From CAYSIX01 sp964431205 (GTDB taxonomy: Bacteria; Planctomycetota; Phycisphaerae; Phycisphaerales; Phycisphaeraceae): a stretch of 28,288 nucleotides of DNA. The translations under genes were made by a program, and so were the position numbers. Positions 14,532 through 21,825 of this stretch are shown piece after piece (the first letter of the stretch is position 1; each line of letters starts with the position of its first letter). The notes beneath the pieces were generated by a model that was given only the letters and a program-made list of their open reading frames with translations, made no database searches and had not been told where the DNA came from. Location: NCBI GenBank assembly GCA_964431205.1, contig CAYSIX010000018.1, positions 1 through 28,288 of the forward strand, given 5' to 3'.

Positions 14532-15860
14532 TCATCCACCTGATGAGCCGGCAGAAGACCCGCCTTCGCCCCCCCGCCGCCGGCGGCGGCGGCGGCGACG
14601 CTTCTTGCGGCCGGGTTGGCCGCCGCGGGCCTCGGCTTCGCCCTTGGGCGTGCCGTCTCCGCGCGAGTATCCGCGGCTGACGGGCGGTTGCGATTCGGGC
14701 TGGTCGGCGGACGGCGTGTCGGACGCGGCGGGCGCGGTCCCGGCCTCCTGGGCGTCGGCGGGCGGCGAATCCTCTCGGCGACGCCGATCTCGCCGCGGCC
14801 CACCCCCGCCGCCATCATCGCGTCGCCTTCGACCCGCCCCTTTGCTCTCCCGCGACTTGGCCGCGTCGAGCTGCGCCTGCATCCGCTCCTGCTCCTGGCG
14901 ACGGTGCTCGGCCGCCTCCTCCTTGCTCAGCACCCGGATGTTCTCCACCGGGTACGCCTGCGCCGCGGGCAAGTGTGAAAACTTTACGAGCACGAGCTGC
15001 GTGAGGATCTGCGTGTCCATGACGAGGCCCACGCCGTCCTCGGTCTCGACGTAGCTCTTGCGGTGCGGCAGCCGCTTCTTCAGGTCGCTGTAGGTCTGAT
15101 CCTCGTACCGCAGGCAGCACATCAACCGACCGCAGCGGCCGGAGATCTTGGTCGGGTCCAGCGTGGCCTTCTGCACCTTGGCCGACCGCATGGAAACGGG
15201 CTTGAGCACCTTGAGGAAGTTCTTGCAGCAGCAGTATTGACCGCATCGCTCGTAGTCCGCCACGAGTCGGGCCTCCTCGCGGGCGTTGACCTGGTGCATG
15301 TCGATGCGGGTCTGGTACTCGGCGGCGAGGCGTTTGACCAGCTCGCGGAAGTCCACCCAATGATCGGCGGTGTAGTAGAAGATGATTCGCTCGCCGCCGA
15401 GCAGGCGCTCAACCTCGACCAGGCGCATGTCCAGATCCAACTCGCGGATCAGCGCCTTGGCGGTGCGGATCATCTCGGTTTTCTGAGCGTCGAGGCGGCT
15501 CTGCTCGGTCATGTCGTCGATGGTGGCGACGCGCAGGACCTTGCCCCGGGTCGTGAACGGAAAGTCCTTGCCGCCGGAGCGGTCGATGTACTGAAGCATC
15601 TCCTTGCGGCTGACGGCCTTGGAGCAGCCCGAGTTCGGGCACGTGGTGGTCAGCATCTCGGCCAGCTCGATGCCGCGATCGGTGCGGATGACCAGCTTGC
15701 TGCCGCAGCCGGGCTTGTCGGTCCCGTCGTAGGGCAGCTCGGCGACGAGCTTCTGGTAGCCATAGCGAACGACGATGGACTTGGGCGGCTCGAGGCGGTC
15801 GTAGATCTTGCGATCCTCCTCCTCGAGCATCACGGGCAGGGGCGTAATCGTTCCGGGCAT
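14532..15860 (-). CDS. PSP1-domain protein (RicT/YaaT-like) with arginine-rich tail
   Basis: PSP1 proteins such as Bacillus RicT (YaaT) form a Fe-S cluster-binding complex that helps RNase Y process mRNA; in other phyla the role is unknown. The 442-residue product has the PSP1 hallmark cysteine blocks: CPNSGC near residue 75, YERCGQYCCCKNFLKVLKP in the middle, and GRCGRLMCCLRYED shortly after, plus the IIFYYTADHWVDFRELVKRLA region. The last 120 residues are low complexity and charged, ending with a run of ten arginines after KK and then Gly/Ser-rich sequence, an arrangement that often binds RNA. ATG at 15860 follows GGAG by nine bases; an earlier in-frame start (15914) would add 18 residues with no conservation. 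Gene stands alone, 130 nt from the nitrilase operon. Confidence 0.88.
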   Translation of the reverse strand: MPGTITPLPVMLEEEDRKIYDRLEPPKSIVVRYGYQKLVAELPYDGTDKPGCGSKLVIRTDRGIELAEMLTTTCPNSGCSKAVSRKEMLQYIDRSGGKDFPFTTRGKVLRVATIDDMTEQSRLDAQKTEMIRTAKALIRELDLDMRLVEVERLLGGERIIFYYTADHWVDFRELVKRLAAEYQTRIDMHQVNAREEARLVADYERCGQYCCCKNFLKVLKPVSMRSAKVQKATLDPTKISGRCGRLMCCLRYEDQTYSDLKKRLPHRKSYVETEDGVGLVMDTQILTQLVLVKFSHLPAAQAYPVENIRVLSKEEAAEHRRQEQERMQAQLDAAKSRESKGAGRRRRDDGGGGGPRRDRRRREDSPPADAQEAGTAPAASDTPSADQPESQPPVSRGYSRGDGTPKGEAEARGGQPGRKKRRRRRRRRRGGEGGSSAGSSGG

Positions 15861-16008
15861 GGGTGAAGTCTCCGCGAAAACAGCGACCGTGGTCACGCGC
15901 AAACCGCGCGGCACGGATCAGCGGGCCGGTTGTCGTCGGGATGGGGTTTTCAGGCCCGTCGCCGTCCCGACACGGCGGCGGGTTCCAAACGCGGAGGCTT
16001 CGACCGGC

Positions 16009-16014
16009 ATTGTA
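16009..16014 (-). promoter_or_regulatory. -10 box, candidate promoter of the PSP1 gene
   Basis: TACAAT on the minus strand directly follows the TGA stop of the Uma2-family gene. A weak CGAACA lies 17 bp upstream. Leader to the ATG at 15860 would be about 140 nt. Confidence 0.35.
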
Positions 16015-16602
16015 TCAGCGAGGGGAGGGGCTGTTCGAATCGGGCCTCGGTCGCCACAGCTTGCCCAGCGGCAATGCGAGTTCGTCGAAAGGCGGCGCAT
16101 GCACGACGTCCTGATCCCGTCCTTCCGCACATCGCTCGTAGGCCCGCTCACGAAGCGTGTACGCCTCGAAAGTGCGCGCCGCGGGATCGATGATCCAGTA
16201 ATGGGCCACGCCGGCCGCTTCGTACTGGCGGGACTTGACCTGACGGTCGGTCTGCGCGCTTGCGGGGCTGATGATCTCGACGCACAGGTCGGGCGGGCCG
16301 TGCATCGCCTTTTCACCGATGAGGTGCAGGCGATCGCGGGAGAAGTAGAGCAGGTCCGGCCGACGGACGTCGTGCTCACCGAAGAGGGTGTCCACGTCGC
16401 CGAACAACTGGCCGAGGTCGTGCTGCAGGATGTGTTGGCCGAGCAGAATGGTCAACATCCGATCGACGTGCGAATGATCCGGGATGGGGCTGGGGCTCAA
16501 CTCGATCTCTCCGTCAACAAGCTCGAGCCGAATGCCGGGCGGGTCCTCACCCAACTCCAGGAACTGGCGGGCGGTCATCTTCGCGGTGCTGACAGCGGCC
16601 AT
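16015..16602 (-). CDS. Uma2-family (DUF820) PD-(D/E)XK nuclease-fold protein
   Basis: Uma2 proteins carry a restriction-endonuclease-like fold and occur in large numbers in Planctomycetes and Cyanobacteria; most have no proven function. The 195-residue product shows MTARQFLELGED, RLELVDGEIELSPSP (metal-site acidic residue), VRRPDLLYFSRD with the conserved Asp of the catalytic core, then PDLCVEIISPASAQTDRQVK (Glu of the E-x-K-like motif and later Lys), RQYEAAGVAHYWIIDP and a basic C terminus. Start ATG at 16602 is preceded by a perfect TATAAT six bases upstream and no suitable Shine-Dalgarno, so the transcript may be leaderless. A longer frame upstream is disregarded. Its job here is unclear; it is probably an independently mobile single gene. 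Confidence 0.88.
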   Translation of the reverse strand: MAAVSTAKMTARQFLELGEDPPGIRLELVDGEIELSPSPIPDHSHVDRMLTILLGQHILQHDLGQLFGDVDTLFGEHDVRRPDLLYFSRDRLHLIGEKAMHGPPDLCVEIISPASAQTDRQVKSRQYEAAGVAHYWIIDPAARTFEAYTLRERAYERCAEGRDQDVVHAPPFDELALPLGKLWRPRPDSNSPSPR

Positions 16603-16608
16603 ATCGTG

Positions 16609-16614
16609 ATTATA
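16609..16614 (-). promoter_or_regulatory. TATAAT -10 box of the Uma2-family gene
   Basis: Perfect TATAAT on the minus strand, 6 nt from the ATG at 16602. No recognisable -35 at 16-18 bp. Would place transcription start at or in the start codon. Confidence 0.45.
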
Positions 16615-16769
16615 CCCTTGGGGACAGAGGCGATGGCACGCCGCTGAGGCAGCCACCGGCAGATCGCGGCCGCCGTGCCTCGCGGTTTGGTGTGTCTGAT
16701 CGCCTGCCAGTAGACGAGAGACGAGGCCGGGAGACAGAAAGCCTCGCCGCCGCGGAACCGACCCGGCCG

Positions 16770-17033
16770 TCACTTCGAGGCGAGCTCGGCGGTCACCGCG
16801 TCGCGCAGGAGTCGCGCCGCCATCCAACCGGCCGCGGCGGCCAGACGCGCGGCGCTCGGCACCGCCCCCAACACGAAACCGGTGGCAAGGGCCAGGCCGA
16901 CCGTCGCCTCGGGATGCCGGCGAACCATGTCGGCGAGTGGCCGACCGGGGTCCGTCTCGATCACCTGCCGTTTCAGCTCGCTTACGGGAAGGTCAGCGCC
17001 TCGATTTTCGCTCTGCCCGAGCCGCCCGCTCAT
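16770..17033 (-). CDS. Small membrane-associated protein, third gene of a YqjD/YqjE-like operon
   Basis: An 87-residue protein of unknown function with a polar N-terminal half (SELKRQVIETDPGRPLADMV) and a hydrophobic segment at about 42-66 rich in Gly and Ala (ATVGLALATGFVLGAVPSAA), like a single membrane helix. The segment RRHPEATVGLALATGFVLG resembles the C-terminal hairpin of DUF883/YqjD proteins, so it may be a shortened relative. ATG at 17033 overlaps the stop of the preceding gene by 4 nt (ATGA), so the two are translationally coupled. It corresponds in position to yqjK of the E. coli operon but I see no sequence match to YqjK. Confidence 0.7.
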   Translation of the reverse strand: MSGRLGQSENRGADLPVSELKRQVIETDPGRPLADMVRRHPEATVGLALATGFVLGAVPSAARLAAAAGWMAARLLRDAVTAELASK

Positions 17034-17314
17034 CGCGACACCCGCTTGTGAATGATCCGGCCGGCCGACATCGCCGCCACCAGCCCCACCAGCAGCAGAA
17101 TCGCCCCCACGAGCGCCGCGGCTCCCCCCGGTGGCATGACCTCGGCCAGCCCCAGATACATCGCCACCCCCAGCAGCACCAACGCTACCAGAACCAGCGC
17201 CACCGCCGCGGCGAACACCAGCACCGCCGCCGCCAGCAGAAACACGCTCTGCTTCGCCACGCGACCCTCGGCTTCCGCCAGGTTCGCCACCTTCACGATG
17301 AACTGACCGAGCAT
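17030..17314 (-). CDS. YqjE-like membrane protein of the phage-holin superfamily (Holin_3_6/Holin-X)
   Basis: A 94-residue protein with an amphipathic start (FIVKVANLAEAEGRVAKQSV) and two strong hydrophobic helices (about 24-50 and 64-83) followed by basic HKRVSR. This matches the holin-like YqjE family, which co-occurs with DUF883 proteins in envelope operons. ATG at 17314 follows GGGGGG spaced four bases away. It starts 11 nt after the DUF883 gene and overlaps the next one. Function in planctomycetes is unknown; in enterobacteria the YqjD/ElaB/YqjE group associates inner membrane and ribosomes in stationary phase. Confidence 0.8.
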   Translation of the reverse strand: MLGQFIVKVANLAEAEGRVAKQSVFLLAAAVLVFAAAVALVLVALVLLGVAMYLGLAEVMPPGGAAALVGAILLLVGLVAAMSAGRIIHKRVSR

Positions 17315-17325
17315 CGATCCCCCCG

Positions 17326-17604
17326 CTAGTGTCGGTTCAGCGTGAACAGCTTGCCGGCGACCAGCCCGACCGCGAACGCTACCGCCACCGTCGTCACCGG
17401 CCGCTTCTCGATGTGCTCCTGAAGCGACTCCAGTGAAGATTCGACGCGGCCCTCAACGTCGGAACGAACCTTCTGAGCCGAGCCCTTGCCCAGATCAACC
17501 AGCGTCTCGGCCAGCCCGCGAACGTCCGTACGGACCTTCGACAGGTCTTGCTTCAGCGCCGCCAGCTCACTCTGCAACTCGCTTGTATCCGTTTCCTTGG
17601 CCAC
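17326..17604 (-). CDS. DUF883 family (YqjD/ElaB-like) membrane-anchored protein
   Basis: A 92-residue protein: a long charged helix (SELQSELAALKQDLSKVRTD and onward) with heptad-like Leu spacing, likely coiled coil, then a C-terminal glycine-zipper hydrophobic helix VTTVAVAFAVGLVAGKLF. This is the typical layout of YqjD/ElaB proteins, which tether ribosomes or other factors to the inner membrane in E. coli; whether that holds here is inference. GTG at 17604 follows AAGGAG by seven bases. First gene of a three-gene unit with the YqjE-like and the 87-residue protein. Third-position GC and codon use match the neighbourhood. Confidence 0.83.
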   Translation of the reverse strand: MAKETDTSELQSELAALKQDLSKVRTDVRGLAETLVDLGKGSAQKVRSDVEGRVESSLESLQEHIEKRPVTTVAVAFAVGLVAGKLFTLNRH

Positions 17605-17647
17605 GATGCGGCTCCTTTTGTGACTCAGTCCCGTGAAAGGCTAACCT

Positions 17648-17677
17648 ATTCAAGGGAGGCCAGCAGCGCTAAGTCAA
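17648..17677 (-). promoter_or_regulatory. Candidate promoter of the DUF883-YqjE-like operon
   Basis: On the minus strand TTGACT (17677-17672), 18-bp spacer, TTGAAT (17653-17648). The leader to GTG at 17604 would be about 35 nt and includes AAAAGGAG. Confidence 0.4.
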
Positions 17678-17729
17678 GCGGCGCGGAGTCGAAAGATGTC
17701 GGCAACCGCTCGGGAAAACCACGGACCGC

Positions 17730-17758
17730 CTGACACGTTGCCCAAAGGTTACTACAAA
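17730..17758 (+). promoter_or_regulatory. Promoter of the AI-2E-family permease gene
   Basis: CTGACA (17730-17735; one mismatch to TTGACA), 17-bp spacer, TACAAA (17753-17758). Expected start near 17765, giving a leader of about 12 nt before ATG 17778. Confidence 0.5.
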
Positions 17759-17777
17759 GCGGGCGAGGACCGAACCG

Positions 17778-19031
17778 ATGACAGGGCCTGCAGATCGTGA
17801 ATCTCCCGATTCTCCTAATGCCCCTGTGGCAGGCGAGCTTTCCACGCCGCCGGGACGGTCGCGTCGCAACACATCGTCGGCTCATGAGCGCGGGACCGAC
17901 GTCACGAGCCGACTGCCCGCGCGGTGGCTGCTGATCCTGACCGTCCTGGCGACCCTGGCCGCGATGCGTGTGGCTCAGGCGATCCTGATCCCGATCGTTG
18001 CCGGGCTGCTGCTGAGTCTGCTGTTCAAGCCGCTGGTCCGCCGGACGGTCCGTCTGGGCGTGCCACGGTTCATCACCGCCGCGGCCGTCGTCTTCGGGCT
18101 GTTCCTGGTGATCGCGGGCGGGATCTCAGCCGGGTCCGGCGCCGTTGCCGCCTGGATCGACACCATGCCGCGCGACCTGCGCGCCCTTCAGCATCAGACC
18201 GTCGCGTGGCTCGAGAGCTACGTCGAGGGCGAAGACGCCCCGGCCGACGCCGCCGAACACGTCGTCACGGCCGACGAAGGGCCGCAAGACGCGGAGAACT
18301 CGCAGGACGTGCCGCGGTTCGATCCACTCGGCGCGCTCGCCTCGCTGGCGACCGACGCCGCCGGCACCATCGTCAGCGGCACAGGCGTCTTCGTCATGGG
18401 CCTTGTGATCACGCTCATCCTCACATACTTCCTGCTGGCGTCCGACGATCGCTTCCTGCGGGCCACGCTGCGGACCCTCGCACGTGTGCCGGACGAGCAC
18501 CGCGCGTTCGACGCCGTCAGCGAACTCGAAGAAGACATCTCGCAGTACCTGGCGATGCTGACGCTGATCAACGTCACGCTCGCCGCGCTGATGAGCGTGC
18601 TGTTCACGCTCGTCGGCCTGCCTCAGGCGGTGGTCTGGGGCGTGCTGGCCGGGCTGATCAACTACGTGCCCTACCTGGGCCCGGTTGTATACGTCGTGCT
18701 GCTGACGCCCGTGTCGCTGCTGAGCTTCGATTCCCTGGCGTGGGGACTGGTCCCGCCGGCGATGTTCCTGACGGTCAACCTGCTCGAGGCGTACGTCATA
18801 AGCCCGACGATCTACGGCCACCGTTTTCGGATGAACCCGGCGGTCGTGTTCCTGGCGATCGTGGGATGGGGCTGGCTGTGGGGCGTCGCGGGCGCGTTGA
18901 TGGCGGTGCCGCTGCTGGTCTCGTTCAAGATCGTCTGCGACCACGTGCCGGCTCTGCGACCGGCGGGCGCGCTGATCGCGGGTGAGGAACTGGCGCACAC
19001 CCCGCCGTCAGATACGCGCGGCGACGAATAG
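17778..19031 (+). CDS. AI-2E family permease (PerM/UPF0118 type) inner-membrane protein
   Basis: This family includes the proposed AI-2 exporter TqsA and Na+/H+ antiporters; specificity is variable. The 417-residue product has a polar N-terminal tail (1-45), paired helices ending near residue 118, a variable acidic extracytoplasmic loop (about 150-195), then the family core: GLVITLILTYFLLASDDRFL, a middle coupling segment SELEEDISQYLAMLTLINV, GVLAGLINYVPYLGPVVYVV, NLLEAYVISPTIYGHRFRMN and VGWGWLWGVAGALMAVPLLV. All consensus blocks are present. Start at 17778 has only a weak GAGGAC upstream and is close to the predicted transcription start. The acidic loop insertion is longer than in E. coli PerM. 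It ends convergently 31 bp from the prepilin-type gene. Confidence 0.93.
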   Translation: MTGPADRESPDSPNAPVAGELSTPPGRSRRNTSSAHERGTDVTSRLPARWLLILTVLATLAAMRVAQAILIPIVAGLLLSLLFKPLVRRTVRLGVPRFITAAAVVFGLFLVIAGGISAGSGAVAAWIDTMPRDLRALQHQTVAWLESYVEGEDAPADAAEHVVTADEGPQDAENSQDVPRFDPLGALASLATDAAGTIVSGTGVFVMGLVITLILTYFLLASDDRFLRATLRTLARVPDEHRAFDAVSELEEDISQYLAMLTLINVTLAALMSVLFTLVGLPQAVVWGVLAGLINYVPYLGPVVYVVLLTPVSLLSFDSLAWGLVPPAMFLTVNLLEAYVISPTIYGHRFRMNPAVVFLAIVGWGWLWGVAGALMAVPLLVSFKIVCDHVPALRPAGALIAGEELAHTPPSDTRGDE

Positions 19032-19062
19032 CCCCTCAGGCGGGTCGAACGCGTCGGTCGGC

Positions 19063-19941
19063 TCAGAGCCCGCCCCACTCACCGTAGCCGTACTCCACCC
19101 GGCCGCTGCCGGCGGGCTTGCCGTCGGCCCGGCGATTGCGCGACCCGAGTGAGTAAAGCGCTCCGGAAGGCGCCTTGGCGAACCAGCTGAACGCCTGAAG
19201 CTGATCGTTGCCCGTCTGCGGGTTCTCCACGTCGCGCGGCTCGGTCAACGAGGCCGTGCTGCCATCGACCGCGGTGAAGTTGCCCGTATCGCCGTTGTGC
19301 CAGTTGCCGATGCGATCGTTCCAGGCGTGCTTCGAGTCGGGCCAGGTGGCGGAGTTCATCGCGTTGAACGGGTCCTCCTCGATGAGCATGGGCGCGATGG
19401 CCGTGGTCTCGTTCTCGGTCTGGTCGCCGCCATCGGGGATCACCGTGGCGGTGTTGGGCATGTTGATGAGCTTGGCGCCGTTCCAGGCGGTGAATATCGA
19501 GTAGTCGTACTTGCCGTTGCTGCCCTGGCCCGACCCCACCACCCCCTCTGACAGAGAGGGGCAGCGATAGAGTTCATCCTGTTCGCCCACGTACGAGTAA
19601 ATCGCTCCCTCGTGCGGCCCGTTGGCCAGCCACTGTTGGGCGCTGAAGCCACGGGTGAGCCAGGTTCGGCCCCGATCCTTTTCCGGCAGGCTGAAGACGT
19701 TGAGATCCGGCGAGACACGATTCCAGCCGATCGGCATCTGCTCGTCGTGATCGGTCGCGTACGTCAGGAACGCGAGACCAAACTGGCGTAGCTGATTCTT
19801 GCACTGCGTATCCAAGGCCGCCTCGCGCGCCGCGCCAAGGGCCGGCAGCAGGATGCCGATCAGCAGCGCGATGATCGAGATCACCACCAGCAGCTCGATG
19901 AGGGTGAAACCGGACCGACGGGGACGAGTGAATCCAGACAT
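19063..19941 (-). CDS. Prepilin-type secreted protein (GFTLIELLVVISIIA motif, planctomycete type)
   Basis: A 292-residue type II secretion/type IV pilin-like protein. The short basic leader RPRRSG is followed by FTLIELLVVISIIALLIG (12-29), the prepilin peptidase site with the conserved Glu5. After the helix the globular part has Cys pairs and ends with a WHNG...VDGS region (His-x10-Asp-Gly) close to the H-x9-DG motif of the large planctomycete pseudopilin-like family. Such proteins are often present in many copies per genome. ATG at 19941 has AGGAG seven bases upstream. The gene follows the LacI gene (20255-21274) and a small ORF in the same direction. Role unknown; possible surface or polysaccharide-binding function is inference from the neighbourhood. 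Confidence 0.9.
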   Translation of the reverse strand: MSGFTRPRRSGFTLIELLVVISIIALLIGILLPALGAAREAALDTQCKNQLRQFGLAFLTYATDHDEQMPIGWNRVSPDLNVFSLPEKDRGRTWLTRGFSAQQWLANGPHEGAIYSYVGEQDELYRCPSLSEGVVGSGQGSNGKYDYSIFTAWNGAKLINMPNTATVIPDGGDQTENETTAIAPMLIEEDPFNAMNSATWPDSKHAWNDRIGNWHNGDTGNFTAVDGSTASLTEPRDVENPQTGNDQLQAFSWFAKAPSGALYSLGSRNRRADGKPAGSGRVEYGYGEWGGL

Positions 19942-20058
19942 GACAGCGCTCCTGTCTCAAAGGGCGTCGTTGATTTCGATCGACGCGTACACGTTGCGAA
20001 TCAGTTCCATCAAGTCGTCCGCCCGCGGTCGGGCGGGCCGACGGCACGCACCTCGTGA

Positions 20059-20166
20059 TTATGCCGGCTTTCGCCGCCGGCCCAGCGCCAGGCCCCCCAG
20101 ACCCAAGGGCGCCGCGGTCAGCGCCGCCAAACCCGGTCGTCCAGCTCTCCTTCCAACACCACACAT
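20059..20166 (-). CDS. 35-codon ORF resembling an isolated PEP-CTERM-type tail
   Basis: Between the LacI and prepilin-type genes, ATG at 20166 opens 35 codons to TAA at 20059. The product is Arg-rich at the start, then has a 17-residue Leu/Ala/Gly helix (GLAALTAAPLGLGGLALG) and a closing RRRKPA. This is the layout of a PEP-CTERM sorting signal (hydrophobic helix plus Arg cluster), but the Pro-Glu-Pro itself is missing and there is no long ectodomain. It may be a truncated end of a deleted PEP-CTERM gene, a small membrane protein, or chance. A GGAAG is present 13 nt before the ATG, which is too far for a confident ribosome site. Confidence 0.3.
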   Translation of the reverse strand: MCGVGRRAGRPGLAALTAAPLGLGGLALGRRRKPA

Positions 20167-20254
20167 GTGATTCTGCTTTCTTCCGTTGCGCGATTCGAAC
20201 CAAAAAAGAATCTGAAATCTAGACCTGCCGTCACCTTCACAGACAGGATCCGGG

Positions 20255-21274
20255 TCAGTCCTGCGGCGGGCGCCCGTTCGACGGCGGCGGGCCCGTGGAC
20301 CCGTGCACCTCGAGCCATGTCCGAAGCGCCTTGCGGATGGGCGTGCGTCGCTTGCGTGTGGTCAGGTCGTTGAGGATCGCGAACGCTTCGCGACCGAGCT
20401 GGATCGCGTCCTGACACACCGCCGTCAGTTGCGGGTGGACGGTGAAACGCATATCTGCGTCGTCGAACCCGACGATCGACAGGTCGCCGGGCACCTTCAG
20501 GCCCACGCGCTGCGCCTCGTGAACCGCGCCGACCGCGGTCATCGGATCGGTCAGGTACAGCGCCGTCGGCGGGTCCACCATGGTGCGAAGCCGGCGGATG
20601 ATCTGATTGCCGCCCTGACGGCGTGCGGGTACGTGAAAGACCAGCCGCTCGTCGAGGGTCAGACCGGCGGCCGCCAGCGCTTCCCGACAGCCGTCCAGCC
20701 GGTCCTGGTGGTCCGTGTCGTCGATAACGTTCAACGAGATCGCGATCCGACGGTGGCCCAGGCCGATCAGGTGCTCGACCGCCTCCCGGCTGGCACGCCG
20801 CGAGTCGCTGTAGACATAGTGCAGCCGCGGGTGGTCGATGCGAGCCCCAACCACCACCGCACAGCAGCCTTCGTCGGCGATGTCCGCCGCGATCCCGTGC
20901 GTGCTCGAGCTGGTCCGCACGATGGCGCCCCGCACGCCCTTGCGCATCAGCATCTGTGAGAAAGTCTCGTTGTGACGGCGAGAGCGTTCAGCCTCGAGGA
21001 TCATCAGGTCGAACGGCGACTCGCGCATCGCTTCGGTCAGCCCGGTCAACAGGGCCGCGTCGAACGGCGAGCCGATCGACGGCTCCTCGGTGTACAGGAC
21101 CGCGATGTTGGACGTCGAGCGGCGGCCGACGGTGGCGACGTACCCCTCGTGGTTGGCGGCGTCGAGCACGCGGCGTCGGACCGCCTCGCTGACCGAGGGG
21201 TGGTTGTTGAGCACCCGTGAAACGGTCGTGATCGAGACGCCGGTCTGGCGAGCGAGCTGACGAACCGAGGCCAT
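20255..21274 (-). CDS. LacI-family transcriptional regulator
   Basis: A 339-residue repressor-type regulator of sugar metabolism. The N terminus has the HTH and hinge (SVRQLARQTGVSITTVSRVL and SVSEAVRRRVLDAANHEGYV). The ligand-binding domain follows: NIAVLYTEEPSIGSPF, a substrate-loop region with ETFSQMLMRKGVRGAIV, YSDSRRASREAVEHLIGLGH, and VPGDLSIVGFDDADMRFTVHPQLTAV near the C terminus, the standard dimer-effector pattern. ATG at 21274 has GGAG six bases upstream, better than the GTG at 21286. It has its own promoter with an overlapping inverted repeat (see 21328-21367), so it is probably autoregulated. The natural sugar ligand is unknown; the ABC importer and PEP-CTERM genes nearby suggest an oligosaccharide. 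Confidence 0.93.
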   Translation of the reverse strand: MASVRQLARQTGVSITTVSRVLNNHPSVSEAVRRRVLDAANHEGYVATVGRRSTSNIAVLYTEEPSIGSPFDAALLTGLTEAMRESPFDLMILEAERSRRHNETFSQMLMRKGVRGAIVRTSSSTHGIAADIADEGCCAVVVGARIDHPRLHYVYSDSRRASREAVEHLIGLGHRRIAISLNVIDDTDHQDRLDGCREALAAAGLTLDERLVFHVPARRQGGNQIIRRLRTMVDPPTALYLTDPMTAVGAVHEAQRVGLKVPGDLSIVGFDDADMRFTVHPQLTAVCQDAIQLGREAFAILNDLTTRKRRTPIRKALRTWLEVHGSTGPPPSNGRPPQD

Positions 21275-21327
21275 ACAAAGCTCCACGATGGCGGGCTGAC
21301 GAATGAGTCCGCCGATGTGACAGTAAA

Positions 21328-21338
21328 CGAAACAGTTT
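21328..21338. promoter_or_regulatory. Candidate LacI-family operator
   Basis: GAAACAGTTTC is an exact inverted repeat around a central base and reads TGAAACTGTTTCG on the minus strand, close to the TGAAAC-type half-sites of many LacI-family operators. It directly adjoins the -10 box of the regulator gene, so binding there would block transcription start. Confidence 0.65.
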
Positions 21339-21367
21339 CATCTTACCGTTTCTTTTCTTCCTGTCAA
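21339..21367 (-). promoter_or_regulatory. Promoter of the LacI-family regulator
   Basis: TTGACA (21367-21362) perfect -35, 17-bp spacer, TAAGAT (21344-21339) on the minus strand. The inverted repeat at 21328-21338 sits over the expected start site. Confidence 0.7.
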
Positions 21368-21756
21368 CCCGCTGCTTCAAAACATTTTTCACGTCAGCGA
21401 AATGGGCCGGTCATCTCCCGCCAACCCCGGGATCGGTGGCGGTCCCGACGGTGATAGGACCCGGTCCCCTGACGGGCGACGGGCCAGTTGACAGCAGCCA
21501 GATCGATCGCGGAGATAGAGATGCGGCTCCGCACGCGTGATGAGCGTCGCTGTTCCAGCATCACCGCGGCCCGATTCGCATTCACAACTCGTCGGCCGGT
21601 GCGTCGTGTAACGGGGACTTGCCGTCCAGCCTCCTGAGGGCCGCGTTGCCCCGTCGCGAGGCGGACCGCCCGGAGTTCGGCCGGATCCATTGCAAGCGGT
21701 CGGTTCCGACGCGGGCCGCAGGAGATCGAGCGCCATCACGCTGCCTGCGGCCGCGT
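21368..21756. other. Non-coding region between the LacI gene promoter and the PEP-CTERM terminator
   Basis: About 390 bp. I see no credible gene; a 136-codon frame on the minus strand runs through the terminator and is composed of random-looking residues. One hairpin-forming pair, GGCCGCAGG (21714-21722) with CCTGCGGCC (21744-21752), lies just beyond the terminator. Confidence 0.5.
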
Positions 21757-21789
21757 GAAAAGAAAAGCCCCGCTCGGTTGAGCGGGGCT
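21757..21789 (-). terminator. Rho-independent terminator of the PEP-CTERM gene
   Basis: On the minus strand a perfect 10-bp stem AGCCCCGCTC/GAGCGGGGCT with loop AACC is followed by TTTCTTTT. It starts 36 nt after the PEP-CTERM stop codon. Confidence 0.9.
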
Positions 21790-21825
21790 GGTCGGTCATG
21801 GTGGGAGTTCGAAGCGGCTTGCTTC

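Noticed and set aside
21389..21799. 136-codon frame on the minus strand downstream of the PEP-CTERM gene
   Set aside because: It reads through the perfect terminator stem at 21766-21789 and shows no protein-like sequence.
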